This document shows positions 17,815 through 25,909 of a stretch of 64,000 bases of DNA, in pieces; position 1 is the first letter of the stretch; every line of letters begins with the position of its first letter. The stretch comes from an uncultured Acidobacteriota bacterium. Its GTDB lineage: Bacteria; Acidobacteriota; Terriglobia; Terriglobales; Acidobacteriaceae. A program made the position numbers and the translations under genes. The stretch covers positions 248,001-312,000 of the forward strand of contig CAILAC010000016.1 in assembly GCA_903832055.1 (NCBI GenBank), read 5' to 3'. Below the pieces are notes generated by a model, which saw only the letters and a list, made by a program, of their open reading frames with translations, was not told the origin of the DNA and made no database searches.

Positions 17815-20087
17815 GCACCCCTTCTTCGACTCCGGCCTCCGCTCTTTTTAACCTGCTGCCCGCCGTCTACCGCATCCGCGATGCAGAGATTGCCGCTTCG
17901 CGCAATCTCCTCACCGATGCTGAAACCGCCCAGCTTGCCGCCCTCCAGGCACTCGGTCCGGCCCTCAATCCCACCCAGCAACAGGAACTGGACAGCCTTC
18001 TCGCCAAAGCCGCCCGCGGCCCTCTGGCCTCCATCCTCGCCGTCGTTGAAGAGCAACTCGCCATCCTCGCCGAAAATCTCGACCAGCTCTACGACGACCA
18101 GTTCATCGAAACCTGCGCCCCCTGGGTCATTCCCTACATCGGCGACCTCATCGGTTACCAGGCCGTCAACGGAATCGCACCCGCTGTCGCCAGCCCCCGC
18201 GCAGAGGTCGCCCACACCATCTCCTTCCGCCGCCGCAAAGGCACCATCCTCGTCATGGAACAGCTTGCCCAGGACGTCACCAACTGGGGGGCGCATGCCC
18301 AGGAGTTCTTCCTCCGCCTAGCCACCACCCAGTACATGAATCACATCCGCCCAAGCAACCACTACGCGCCCAACCTGCGCCAATGGGAGCCGGCGAGCTT
18401 TCCCATCGGCTACCAGAACTCCGGCTTCGACGAAACCGCCCACACCGTCGATGTCCGCCGCATCGCTACAGGCCGTGGCCGCTACAACATCCAGAACATC
18501 GGCATCTTTCTCTGGTCGCTCAACGCCTACAGCCTCACCCACGCTCCGCTCGCCGCCGTTCTCGGCCAATCCCGATGCCTGCGCTTCAATGCGCTGGGCC
18601 GCGACCTGCCGCTCTTCAACCTACCCGTCCCCCAGGGTGCGGACATTACCGACCCCGCCACCCCCCGGAACGTCCCCGACTGCCTTACCCGCCGGGCACT
18701 CTGCCGCGACCTCGACCGCATCACCGGCCCTCACCCTCTCGCACCCCTCTACTACGGCGAAGGACTCAGCCTGCAGCTCTATAAGGGCACCAATCCCCCT
18801 ACCCCCATCGACGCCGCCAACGTCCGTGTCGCGAACCTGTCCGGTCCCGATGGCTCCTGGAACAATATGCCCCAGGCCGGCGACCCCATCGCCATTGACC
18901 CGCAACTGGGCCGCGTCGCCCTGCCCCCAGCCTTCCGCGCCCCCGTCACCGCCACCTGGTACTACGGCTTCAACGCCGACCTCGGCGGCGGCGAATACTC
19001 CCGCATCGCCACCTTCTCCGCCACCCCCGCTCAGCCCGTCGCCCATGTCCCCGCAGATTTCGCCACCATCCACGACGCACTGGCTTCGCTCGCCGGCGAC
19101 GGCGTCGTCGAAATCACTGACTCCGGCACCTACTCCGAGCCCACCGGCCTCCAGATCGACGTCAAAGCCAGCGGCCATATCGAAATCCGCGCCGCCGACG
19201 GAGCCCGCCCCACCCTCCTCATCGGCGACGCCATCCGCGCCACCGGCGGCACAGAAAGCATCCTCGAAATCAACGGCCTCGTCGTCGCCTACGCCCCTGC
19301 CGCAGCCCCCACACCCGCAGCCCTGCTCGAAATCCTCGCCACCGCCGGCAACACCCTCACCCAGCTTGGCCTGCGCCATCTCACCCTCACCCCCGGCTGG
19401 GCGCTCAACCCCGATGGCTCCCCGCAGGCCGCCTACGCGGGTCTCCCCACCGCCCGCATCGACATTCCCGGCCTCGCGCTCACTGTCGAAAAATCCATCC
19501 TCGGCGGCCTCTGGCTCCATGGCCAATCCACCGCATCTCTCACCAATTCGATCCTCGACGCCACCGACCTTACCCTGCCCGCCTGTGTCGCCAGCATCGA
19601 CCCAATCACTCAGCTCCCCCACGCCAGCGGAGCTCTCACGATGGTCGGCTGCACGGTGATCGGCAAGGTCCATGCTTCGCTCCTCACCCTCGTTTCAAAC
19701 TCCATCTTCTGGGCGCAGCTCACCCAAGCCGACTCCGCCGGACCCTATCCGCTCTGGCGCGCCTCGCTCTGGGCAGATCGCAAACAAGAGGGATGCGTCC
19801 GCTTCAGCTACCTGCCCGAAGCAGCCATCACCCCCCGCCAGTTCCATTGCCTCACCCGCAGCCGCAACATCGACCAGCCCGTCTTCTATTCGCTGCGCTA
19901 CGGCGACCCCGGCTACGCCAAACTCACACCCACCACCCCCGACACCATCCGGCGCGGAGCCGACGATGGAGGCGAAATGGGCATCTTCCATTTCCTCCTC
20001 GCCCCCCTCCGCGAAACCGACCTCAACATCCGCATGCGGGAATACCTCCCCGTAGGCCTCGAATTCGGCGTCATTTACCAAAACTGA
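17811..20087 (+). CDS. Tail protein I-like baseplate/fibre-attachment protein with beta-helix C-terminus
   Basis: 758 residues. The first ~270 resemble the phage tail protein I group of eCIS loci: LFNLLPAVYRIRD at the start, ETCAPWVIPYIGDLIGYQ, AHTISFRRRKGTILVMEQLAQDV, and NIQNIGIFLWSLNAYSLT. The region from about 400 to 640 is rich in short repeating strands (IEITDSGTYSEP, HIEIRAADGARPTLLIGD) typical of a right-handed parallel beta-helix. It likely joins the wedge tip to the fibre. It overlaps the preceding gene by 4 bases and is followed by a 67-base spacer with a decamer array. Confidence 0.75.
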   Translation: MSTPSSTPASALFNLLPAVYRIRDAEIAASRNLLTDAETAQLAALQALGPALNPTQQQELDSLLAKAARGPLASILAVVEEQLAILAENLDQLYDDQFIETCAPWVIPYIGDLIGYQAVNGIAPAVASPRAEVAHTISFRRRKGTILVMEQLAQDVTNWGAHAQEFFLRLATTQYMNHIRPSNHYAPNLRQWEPASFPIGYQNSGFDETAHTVDVRRIATGRGRYNIQNIGIFLWSLNAYSLTHAPLAAVLGQSRCLRFNALGRDLPLFNLPVPQGADITDPATPRNVPDCLTRRALCRDLDRITGPHPLAPLYYGEGLSLQLYKGTNPPTPIDAANVRVANLSGPDGSWNNMPQAGDPIAIDPQLGRVALPPAFRAPVTATWYYGFNADLGGGEYSRIATFSATPAQPVAHVPADFATIHDALASLAGDGVVEITDSGTYSEPTGLQIDVKASGHIEIRAADGARPTLLIGDAIRATGGTESILEINGLVVAYAPAAAPTPAALLEILATAGNTLTQLGLRHLTLTPGWALNPDGSPQAAYAGLPTARIDIPGLALTVEKSILGGLWLHGQSTASLTNSILDATDLTLPACVASIDPITQLPHASGALTMVGCTVIGKVHASLLTLVSNSIFWAQLTQADSAGPYPLWRASLWADRKQEGCVRFSYLPEAAITPRQFHCLTRSRNIDQPVFYSLRYGDPGYAKLTPTTPDTIRRGADDGGEMGIFHFLLAPLRETDLNIRMREYLPVGLEFGVIYQN

Positions 20088-20090
20088 CAC

Positions 20091-20140
20091 GGCATTTCAC
20101 CAGGTTTCACTAAGTTTCACCGGGTTTGACCCAAGTTTGA
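20091..20140 (+). repeat. Five imperfect 10-base tandem repeats
   Basis: The spacer between the tail-protein-I gene and the fibre gene reads as five consecutive decamers: GGCATTTCAC, CAGGTTTCAC, TAAGTTTCAC, CGGGTTTGAC, CCAAGTTTGA. The shared core is (G)TTTCAC/GTTTGAC. The period is close to one DNA helical turn. It ends just before the fibre gene's Shine-Dalgarno (GAAAGGA, 20139-20145). Confidence 0.8.
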
Positions 20141-20154
20141 AAGGAACCCCTCCC

Positions 20155-23100
20155 ATGAGCTTCGACAGCAGTCGCTTTACCTTCAATCCGTGGAATGACT
20201 TTTTCGGAGTCGTCATGCAGCAGGGCCGCGTCCAGATCGACGCCGACTGGAACGAGTGGCTCGCTGAACTCTCGCGCCGCATCCAGGCCGGAGCACTCGA
20301 CACCTTTGGCCGCGCCGTCGTTCCCCAGACCACCCCCCATGGCTTTGAAATCACCCTCGGCACCGACCCCAGCGGCGCCACTGAAGTCCTCATCGGTCCC
20401 GGCCGCATGTACATCGACGGCCTGCTCGCCGAAAATCACGGCCAGCCCGTCCCCCTCTCCGGCGGCCCCTTGACCAGCTGGACCCCCGGAAGTCCCTCCT
20501 CGCCCTCCGCCCCGCCAGCCGGCCTCAACTGGGACACGGCCCTCGCCGAACTCGTCGGCCAAAATCCCGTCCCCTACCCCCAGCAGCCCTATCTGCCCCA
20601 GGCCACCTTCCCCACCACCGGCGGCCCTTACCTCGTCTACCTCGACGTCTGGCAGCGCGAAGTCACCTTCCTCGAAGACCCCGACCTCGTCGAAAAAGCC
20701 GTTGGCGTTGATACCACCGGACGCCTCCAGACCATCTGGCAAGTCAAATGGCTCGACGCCAGCAGCACTACCGGCGTCAGTTGCTCCACACCCGACTCCG
20801 ACATCCCTGAATGGCAGGCGCTTCTGCTCCCGCCAGCCGCGCAACTCTCCACCGGCGTCGTCCAGTCCACCCAGTCCGGCCCCTGCTGCCTCGCCCCCAA
20901 TACCGGCTACACCGGCCTCGAAAACCAGCTCTACCGCGTCGAGATCCACCAGCCCAAAGGCATCGAACCCCAGGACAAACCCACCTTCAAGTGGTCCCGC
21001 GACAACGCCTCGGTCGCCACCGGCGTCACCACCATCGCCCAGGGTGGCACCAGCCTCGTCGTTCAGAGTACCGGCCGCGACACTGTCCTCCGCTTCAACC
21101 CCAATGACTGGGTCGAAATCACCGACGACTTCCAGGAACTGCAAGGCCTCCCCGGCAGCCTCCGTCAGATCAACACCGTTACCGACGCCTCCTCAACCAT
21201 CACCCTCTACGACGCCATCTCCACCGTCGATTTTCCCGTCGATGCCAACGGACTCACCGACCCCCAGCGCCACACCCGCATCCGCCGCTGGGACCAGAAA
21301 GGCAAGGTCTACCAAAGCGATCTGACCACCGTCTGGGTTGACCTCGACGCCGCCGGAGCTACCGGAGACATTCCAGTTCCCCCGCCCGGGACCACACTCG
21401 TCCTGGAAGACGGCGTCACCGTCAGCTTCAATCTGGCTGGGGGCGGCTTCCCCTACAAGACCGGCCAATTTTGGAACTTCGCCGCCCGCTCCACCGACGG
21501 CACCGTCGAATACCTCGACTTTGCCCCACCTCGCGGCATCCACCACCACTACGCCCACCTCTCCGTCGTCGACCTCGCCGCCGGCACCGCCAGCAACTGC
21601 CGCACCCCCTGGCCGCCTGACTTCTCAAGCGACTGCTGCGGATGCACCATCACCGTCAAACCCGCCGACCTCAGCGCGGCCACCGACCTCCAGGCAATTC
21701 TCGACAAGCTCAGTGGCAAGCCGAACCGCAGCACCCTCTGCCTCGCACCCGGCAGATACATCCTCACCAACCCGCTCTACCTCGGTCCCAACCACGCGCG
21801 CATCTCCATAGAGGCCTGCCAGCCCGGCACCGCCTTCATCCTCGCCGACGACAATTCCACCGACAATTTCACCGACGGCCTCATCGTCCTCGACCGCGCC
21901 CCCGGCATCACACTCAGCGGCCTGGTTCTTGAGCTTCCATCCACCAATTTCAAGAGAAACCACTTCGCGGGATTACCCCTCAACGCCCTCGACCCCGGCG
22001 TACGCGCCATCGCCCAGAACCTCTCCGTCTCCATTGGCCTGCGCGTCGTAAACGTCTCCGGCCTCACCGTTGAAAATTGCATCTTTGACGCAATCCTCAG
22101 TGCGGCCGTCCTGCGCAAAAAGGACACCATCGGCAACCAGAGCTATCAATTCACCGCTGGCATCTTTGCTTCCGGCCTCGTCAGCGGACTCCACGTCGAG
22201 GGCAACACCTTCAGAGGCAACGGCGACTTCAGCGCCGGATACCTGCACGCGCCCGCTGCCAACTTCATCGATCCCAGCACCTTCTTCAAGAAGAATCCGG
22301 GCGGTTTTAAACGCCGTCAGCCAGCTCAAAACGCGCAAAAGCTCTCCGCCATCCACTCCGCGCTCGACTTCATCCTGCATAAGGTCCAGGAAGCTGTCAC
22401 CCCCACGCAAGCAAGCCCTGCCGCAGCAACCGAGTCAAAACCGGCTGCTCAGACCACTCCCCAGGCTGCCGAGCAACCGGCCGCCGCACCGCAAACCGCG
22501 ACAGCTCAGGCAGCAGTAACTCAAGCAGCGCAGCCCCAGGACGCCGCCAGACCCAAATTCAACACCGGCCCCGGCGTAAACCGCCCCCCGGCGCAGGTTG
22601 CCGTCAATAGCGGCGGATTTGATATCTTCGTTTCTTCCAGCACCCACGCAGAATACGGCGGAACTGCCCTGCCAGCCCAGTTGCGCGCAGCCGTCATTTC
22701 CGGCAACACGTTCTCTGGCCTCAGCTTAGCCGTGCTCATCCTCGCCACCACCGAATCCGTCGACCTGCTCAGTAACCAGCTCCGCGCCTGCCACGGAGGT
22801 TTCTGGCTGCTCACCCCCGGCGACGCCTTCCTTCTCACCGAAGAGCCGCAGGAACTCGGCACTTTCGGCCTGGCCTTCGCCATGGGCTATCCCCTCCCCA
22901 AAGGCGACACCAACACCCTCACGACCATCGCACCCGCTCCTGACCCGGTCTTCATCTACGAGGGCGCTCAGAGCTACACCGACTCCGCCAGCGATCTCTG
23001 GAGCCCAACCTCCCAGGCTGCCAACGTCACCGTAGCCGGAGGTTCACTCTCCCAACCCGTTCCCGCGCCTCAGATATTCGGCGCATCGCCAGACTCCTCC

Positions 23101-24060
23101 GATCAAGCCCTCTATCAAAGCGAACGTTACGGCCAATCCTTCACTTACACCTTCTCCAGCCTGCCCGCTGGCTACTACACCGTCACCCTCAAGCTCGCGG
23201 AAATCTTTTGGAGCGCCGTCGGACAAAGAATCTTTGATGTCTCCATCAACGGCACTCAAGTCCTCAACAAGCTCGATCTCATCTCCGACAGCGGCGCCAA
23301 CGTCGCCGACGACCAGGTTTTCATCGGTATTCCCTCCGTCGGCGGCAACATCACCATCACCTTCACCGGCGACAGCTCCAGCCCCGACACCAATGCCAAA
23401 TCAGGGGCCATCGAAATCCTGCCGCAGTGGTCCGCCGCGTTCCTCTCCACCTTCACGTCCACCATCGGCACCGGAGCCACCCTCGACGATCTGCAGCACT
23501 TCTACCTCGAAATCGCCCAACTCGCCCAGCAGGCCTACGCCAGCGCCTCAGTCGTTACATCCCGCCTGCGCGTCGAAAACAACGAGATGCAGCGCCTCAC
23601 CTCCATGGGGCTCCTTGTAATCGGAGATGACCAGGTCCAGACGGGTCGGCATGGATCTCTGATGGTCCTTGCAAATCGCATGAACATGTCCTCGCCCTTC
23701 AACAACCTGTCCGGCGGGTTCGCCAAAGGAGGGCAGAGCAAAGACGCACTGTCTCCGGAAGCAAGCGTCGAGTACTCCCCCTTCTCCAGCATTGTTGTCA
23801 TCTACCTCGTCTCACGATGTGTGGTCGCCAACAACATGGTCATCAATGAAACGCAGAGCTTCTATCGAATCGCAATGATTCTCTCTGCCGGACAGATGAA
23901 CCAACCCCAATCCACTGTGCCGCCGCCAGAGGTCAACGTCATGGCCAACATCTTCCAGGGCCGCATCAACGTTCAGCCCAATCGACAGCAGTACCTCAAC
24001 AACCAGAACGTCGTTTACCCGGTAAACACATGGAACTTCCTCAACACGATCATTCCCTGA
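20155..24060 (+). CDS. DUF6519 / beta-helix / malectin-domain tail fibre-like protein
   Basis: 1301 residues from ATG 20155 (GAAAGGA upstream). The DUF6519-type N-terminus is FDSSRFTFNPWNDFFGVVMQ then RVQIDADWNEW; it attaches similar proteins to eCIS or phage-like particles. Parallel beta-helix rungs follow at about 490-720 (ILSAAVLRKK, GLHVEGNTFRGNGDF). There is an Ala/Gln/Pro/Thr-rich linker at about 747-805, more beta-helix at 820-930, a malectin-like carbohydrate-binding domain at about 935-1090 (ALYQSERYGQSFTYTF, GQRIFDVSINGTQVL), then further beta-helix to the end. I infer the receptor-binding fibre, with malectin as glycan reader. It is the last gene of the operon, followed by a strong hairpin. 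Confidence 0.75.
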   Translation: MSFDSSRFTFNPWNDFFGVVMQQGRVQIDADWNEWLAELSRRIQAGALDTFGRAVVPQTTPHGFEITLGTDPSGATEVLIGPGRMYIDGLLAENHGQPVPLSGGPLTSWTPGSPSSPSAPPAGLNWDTALAELVGQNPVPYPQQPYLPQATFPTTGGPYLVYLDVWQREVTFLEDPDLVEKAVGVDTTGRLQTIWQVKWLDASSTTGVSCSTPDSDIPEWQALLLPPAAQLSTGVVQSTQSGPCCLAPNTGYTGLENQLYRVEIHQPKGIEPQDKPTFKWSRDNASVATGVTTIAQGGTSLVVQSTGRDTVLRFNPNDWVEITDDFQELQGLPGSLRQINTVTDASSTITLYDAISTVDFPVDANGLTDPQRHTRIRRWDQKGKVYQSDLTTVWVDLDAAGATGDIPVPPPGTTLVLEDGVTVSFNLAGGGFPYKTGQFWNFAARSTDGTVEYLDFAPPRGIHHHYAHLSVVDLAAGTASNCRTPWPPDFSSDCCGCTITVKPADLSAATDLQAILDKLSGKPNRSTLCLAPGRYILTNPLYLGPNHARISIEACQPGTAFILADDNSTDNFTDGLIVLDRAPGITLSGLVLELPSTNFKRNHFAGLPLNALDPGVRAIAQNLSVSIGLRVVNVSGLTVENCIFDAILSAAVLRKKDTIGNQSYQFTAGIFASGLVSGLHVEGNTFRGNGDFSAGYLHAPAANFIDPSTFFKKNPGGFKRRQPAQNAQKLSAIHSALDFILHKVQEAVTPTQASPAAATESKPAAQTTPQAAEQPAAAPQTATAQAAVTQAAQPQDAARPKFNTGPGVNRPPAQVAVNSGGFDIFVSSSTHAEYGGTALPAQLRAAVISGNTFSGLSLAVLILATTESVDLLSNQLRACHGGFWLLTPGDAFLLTEEPQELGTFGLAFAMGYPLPKGDTNTLTTIAPAPDPVFIYEGAQSYTDSASDLWSPTSQAANVTVAGGSLSQPVPAPQIFGASPDSSDQALYQSERYGQSFTYTFSSLPAGYYTVTLKLAEIFWSAVGQRIFDVSINGTQVLNKLDLISDSGANVADDQVFIGIPSVGGNITITFTGDSSSPDTNAKSGAIEILPQWSAAFLSTFTSTIGTGATLDDLQHFYLEIAQLAQQAYASASVVTSRLRVENNEMQRLTSMGLLVIGDDQVQTGRHGSLMVLANRMNMSSPFNNLSGGFAKGGQSKDALSPEASVEYSPFSSIVVIYLVSRCVVANNMVINETQSFYRIAMILSAGQMNQPQSTVPPPEVNVMANIFQGRINVQPNRQQYLNNQNVVYPVNTWNFLNTIIP

Positions 24061-24089
24061 CCCCTGATCCCAGCCTCAGAAAGCAGAAA

Positions 24090-24117
24090 GGGCCCGTCTC
24101 TCCGAAGAGACGGGCCC
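24090..24117 (+). terminator. Hairpin ending the eCIS operon
   Basis: GGGCCCGTCTCT and AGAGACGGGCCC form a perfect 12-bp stem with a 4-base loop (24102-24105), 29 bases after the fibre stop codon. There is no long T tract after it, so it may work with Rho or act mainly to protect the 3' end. Confidence 0.8.
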
Positions 24118-24166
24118 GGTCATTCAATCTGAACTCTCACCTGAAGAATTGAACCGCTTGATTCAC

Positions 24167-24274
24167 TCAGGCGAGAAGACGGCGATGCAATTCCGCGCAA
24201 AGCCCAGCGGCAAACAACACCACCAGCACAACTGCACCAACACCGCTCAGCAATACATTCACACTGGACCTCAT
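24167..24274 (-). CDS. 35-residue single-span membrane peptide
   Basis: A short minus-strand frame starts with ATG at 24274-24272 and ends with TGA at 24169-24167. The Shine-Dalgarno GGAGGA lies 7 bases upstream of ATG (read on the minus strand at about 24287-24282). The peptide begins MRSSVNVLLSG and contains VGAVVLVVLFAAGLCA, a hydrophobic stretch long enough for one membrane span, followed by ELHRRLLA with positive charge. The function is unknown. It lies convergent to the eCIS operon and divergent from the GH8 gene. The clear ribosome site and membrane-like composition argue against chance, but homologues are needed. Confidence 0.5.
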   Translation of the reverse strand: MRSSVNVLLSGVGAVVLVVLFAAGLCAELHRRLLA

Positions 24275-24460
24275 ATCATTCCTCCGTAGCCGATACTGCC
24301 CGCATCCAGGAGGGAATACGGGACAATCTATGTATCAGTAGTGGCAATGGGAGCTCGATCGTGACAATCGAAATCGCGACACCAAGCCGCCTGCCTGATT
24401 TCAATCTTCCAGCTATGCACAATCAATTGATGGGCTGAATTGGTCACAACCTCAGGAGAC

Positions 24461-24489
24461 TTGCAATATATCGATTTACTCGGTATAAC
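24461..24489 (+). promoter_or_regulatory. Candidate sigma70-type promoter for GH8 gene
   Basis: TTGCAA (24461-24466), a 17-base spacer and TATAAC (24484-24489). Transcription would start close to 24496, only a few bases before ATG 24500, so the transcript could be nearly leaderless. A GAAGG lies upstream of the ATG but might not be transcribed. Confidence 0.42.
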
Positions 24490-24499
24490 GAAGGCGCTT

Positions 24500-25843
24500 A
24501 TGAATGACACTGTCTTCACCCGGCCCAACCACAATTCCCGACTTGCCCTGATCCTCACCGGGGCGTGCATAGCCATGATTTTGACCGTGTTTGCACCTTG
24601 GTCCCTCGGCCAATCTCCAGCTTCCGATCCCACGATCAAAGCAAAACCACGCAACGGCACAGGCGCCTACGCCACTGGACACTATCGCAATCTCTTCGTC
24701 GAGCAGGGTCACCCTGCAAAAGAAGTCTCCGCAAAGATTGACGCCGCCTATCAGCAGCTCTTCCACGGCGACCCGCAAACCCAGGCCATCTACTTTGAAA
24801 CCGGCAAAAACGCCAACGGCCCCCTCGCCTACATCACCGACTGGGCCAACCACGACGCCCGCACTGAGGGCATGTCCTACGGCATGATGATCTCCGTCCA
24901 GCTCAACCACAAGCGCGAGTTCGACGCCATCTGGAACTGGGCCATGACCTACATGTACATCAGCGACCCCCATCATCCCTCGTATGGGTATTTCTCCTGG
25001 TCCTGCAAGACCGACGGCACACCCAACGAAGAAACCCCCGCACCAGACGGCGAAGAATACTTCGTCATGGCGCTCTATTTCGCCTCGGCTCGCTGGGGCA
25101 ATGGCACCGGCATTTACGACTACAAGGCCCAGGCCGACACGCTGCTGACGGCCATGCGCCACCGCGCCCTCATCTCCGGGCCCACACGCTTCGGCCCCCG
25201 CAGCGTCGCCAACGAGGTCGATGAAGCCTCCAAAATGATCCGCTTCGTCCCCGGCGTTGACCGCGCCGGCTTCACTGACCCCTCCTACCACCTGCCGGCT
25301 TTCTATGAACTCTGGGCGCGCTGGGGACCAGTAGCCGACCGCGAATTCTGGGCCCAGGCCGCCGAAGCCAGCCGCGAATTCTTCCCAAAGACCACCGACC
25401 CGGCCACAGGACTCGCGCCCAACTACGCTAACTTCGACGCCACCCCAAAGGTCACACGTTCACCCGAGTCCTCCACCTTCAGCTACGACGCCTGGCGCAC
25501 CGCCAGCAACTGGTCCGTCGATTGGAGCTGGTGGCGCAAGGCTCCTCAGGAACAAGTCCTCAGCGACCGGATCCAGGCATTCTTTGCGAGCCAGGGCCTC
25601 GACAAATACGTCGATCAATATACTCTCGATGGCAAACCCCGCTCGACACGCCACTCAACCGGCCTCGTCGCCACCAACGCCGTCGCCAGCCTGGCCGCCA
25701 CCAAGCCGCTTGCCAACGAATTTGTCGAAGCTCTCTGGAAAACTCCCGTCCCCTCCGGCGAACAGCGCTACTACGACGGAATGCTCTACACCATGAGCAT
25801 GCTCCACCTCAGCGGAGAGTTTCGCATCTGGGCTCCAAAGTAA
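24500..25843 (+). CDS. GH8 exo-oligoxylanase (reducing-end xylose-releasing, Rex-like), exported
   Basis: 447 residues from ATG 24500. Residues 18-38 are a hydrophobic signal segment ending near LGQS. The mature part matches family 8 glycoside hydrolases of the Rex type: GAYATGHYRNLF, RTEGMSYGMMISVQ with the probable acid Glu at 123, GYFSWSC, APDGEEYFVMALYFA, and NWSVDWSWW with a probable catalytic base Asp near 341. Rex enzymes release xylose from the reducing end of xylo-oligosaccharides by inversion. The next gene encodes a GH115 glucuronidase, supporting glucuronoxylan breakdown in the periplasm or outside the cell. GH8 also contains endoglucanases and chitosanases, but the motif set fits Rex better. 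Confidence 0.85.
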   Translation: MNDTVFTRPNHNSRLALILTGACIAMILTVFAPWSLGQSPASDPTIKAKPRNGTGAYATGHYRNLFVEQGHPAKEVSAKIDAAYQQLFHGDPQTQAIYFETGKNANGPLAYITDWANHDARTEGMSYGMMISVQLNHKREFDAIWNWAMTYMYISDPHHPSYGYFSWSCKTDGTPNEETPAPDGEEYFVMALYFASARWGNGTGIYDYKAQADTLLTAMRHRALISGPTRFGPRSVANEVDEASKMIRFVPGVDRAGFTDPSYHLPAFYELWARWGPVADREFWAQAAEASREFFPKTTDPATGLAPNYANFDATPKVTRSPESSTFSYDAWRTASNWSVDWSWWRKAPQEQVLSDRIQAFFASQGLDKYVDQYTLDGKPRSTRHSTGLVATNAVASLAATKPLANEFVEALWKTPVPSGEQRYYDGMLYTMSMLHLSGEFRIWAPK

Positions 25844-25909
25844 GCAGGATCTCAACTCCCAGGCCATTCCACCACCGTGGAATGCCGCGTGTTTTTCGGA
25901 GTCTATTCC

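Noticed and set aside
1-24060. Reading the tail gene cluster as a prophage or as a T6SS
   Set aside because: No capsid, portal, terminase, lysis or integrase genes, and no TssJLM membrane complex; the Afp15-type ATPase and DUF4255 cap point to eCIS.
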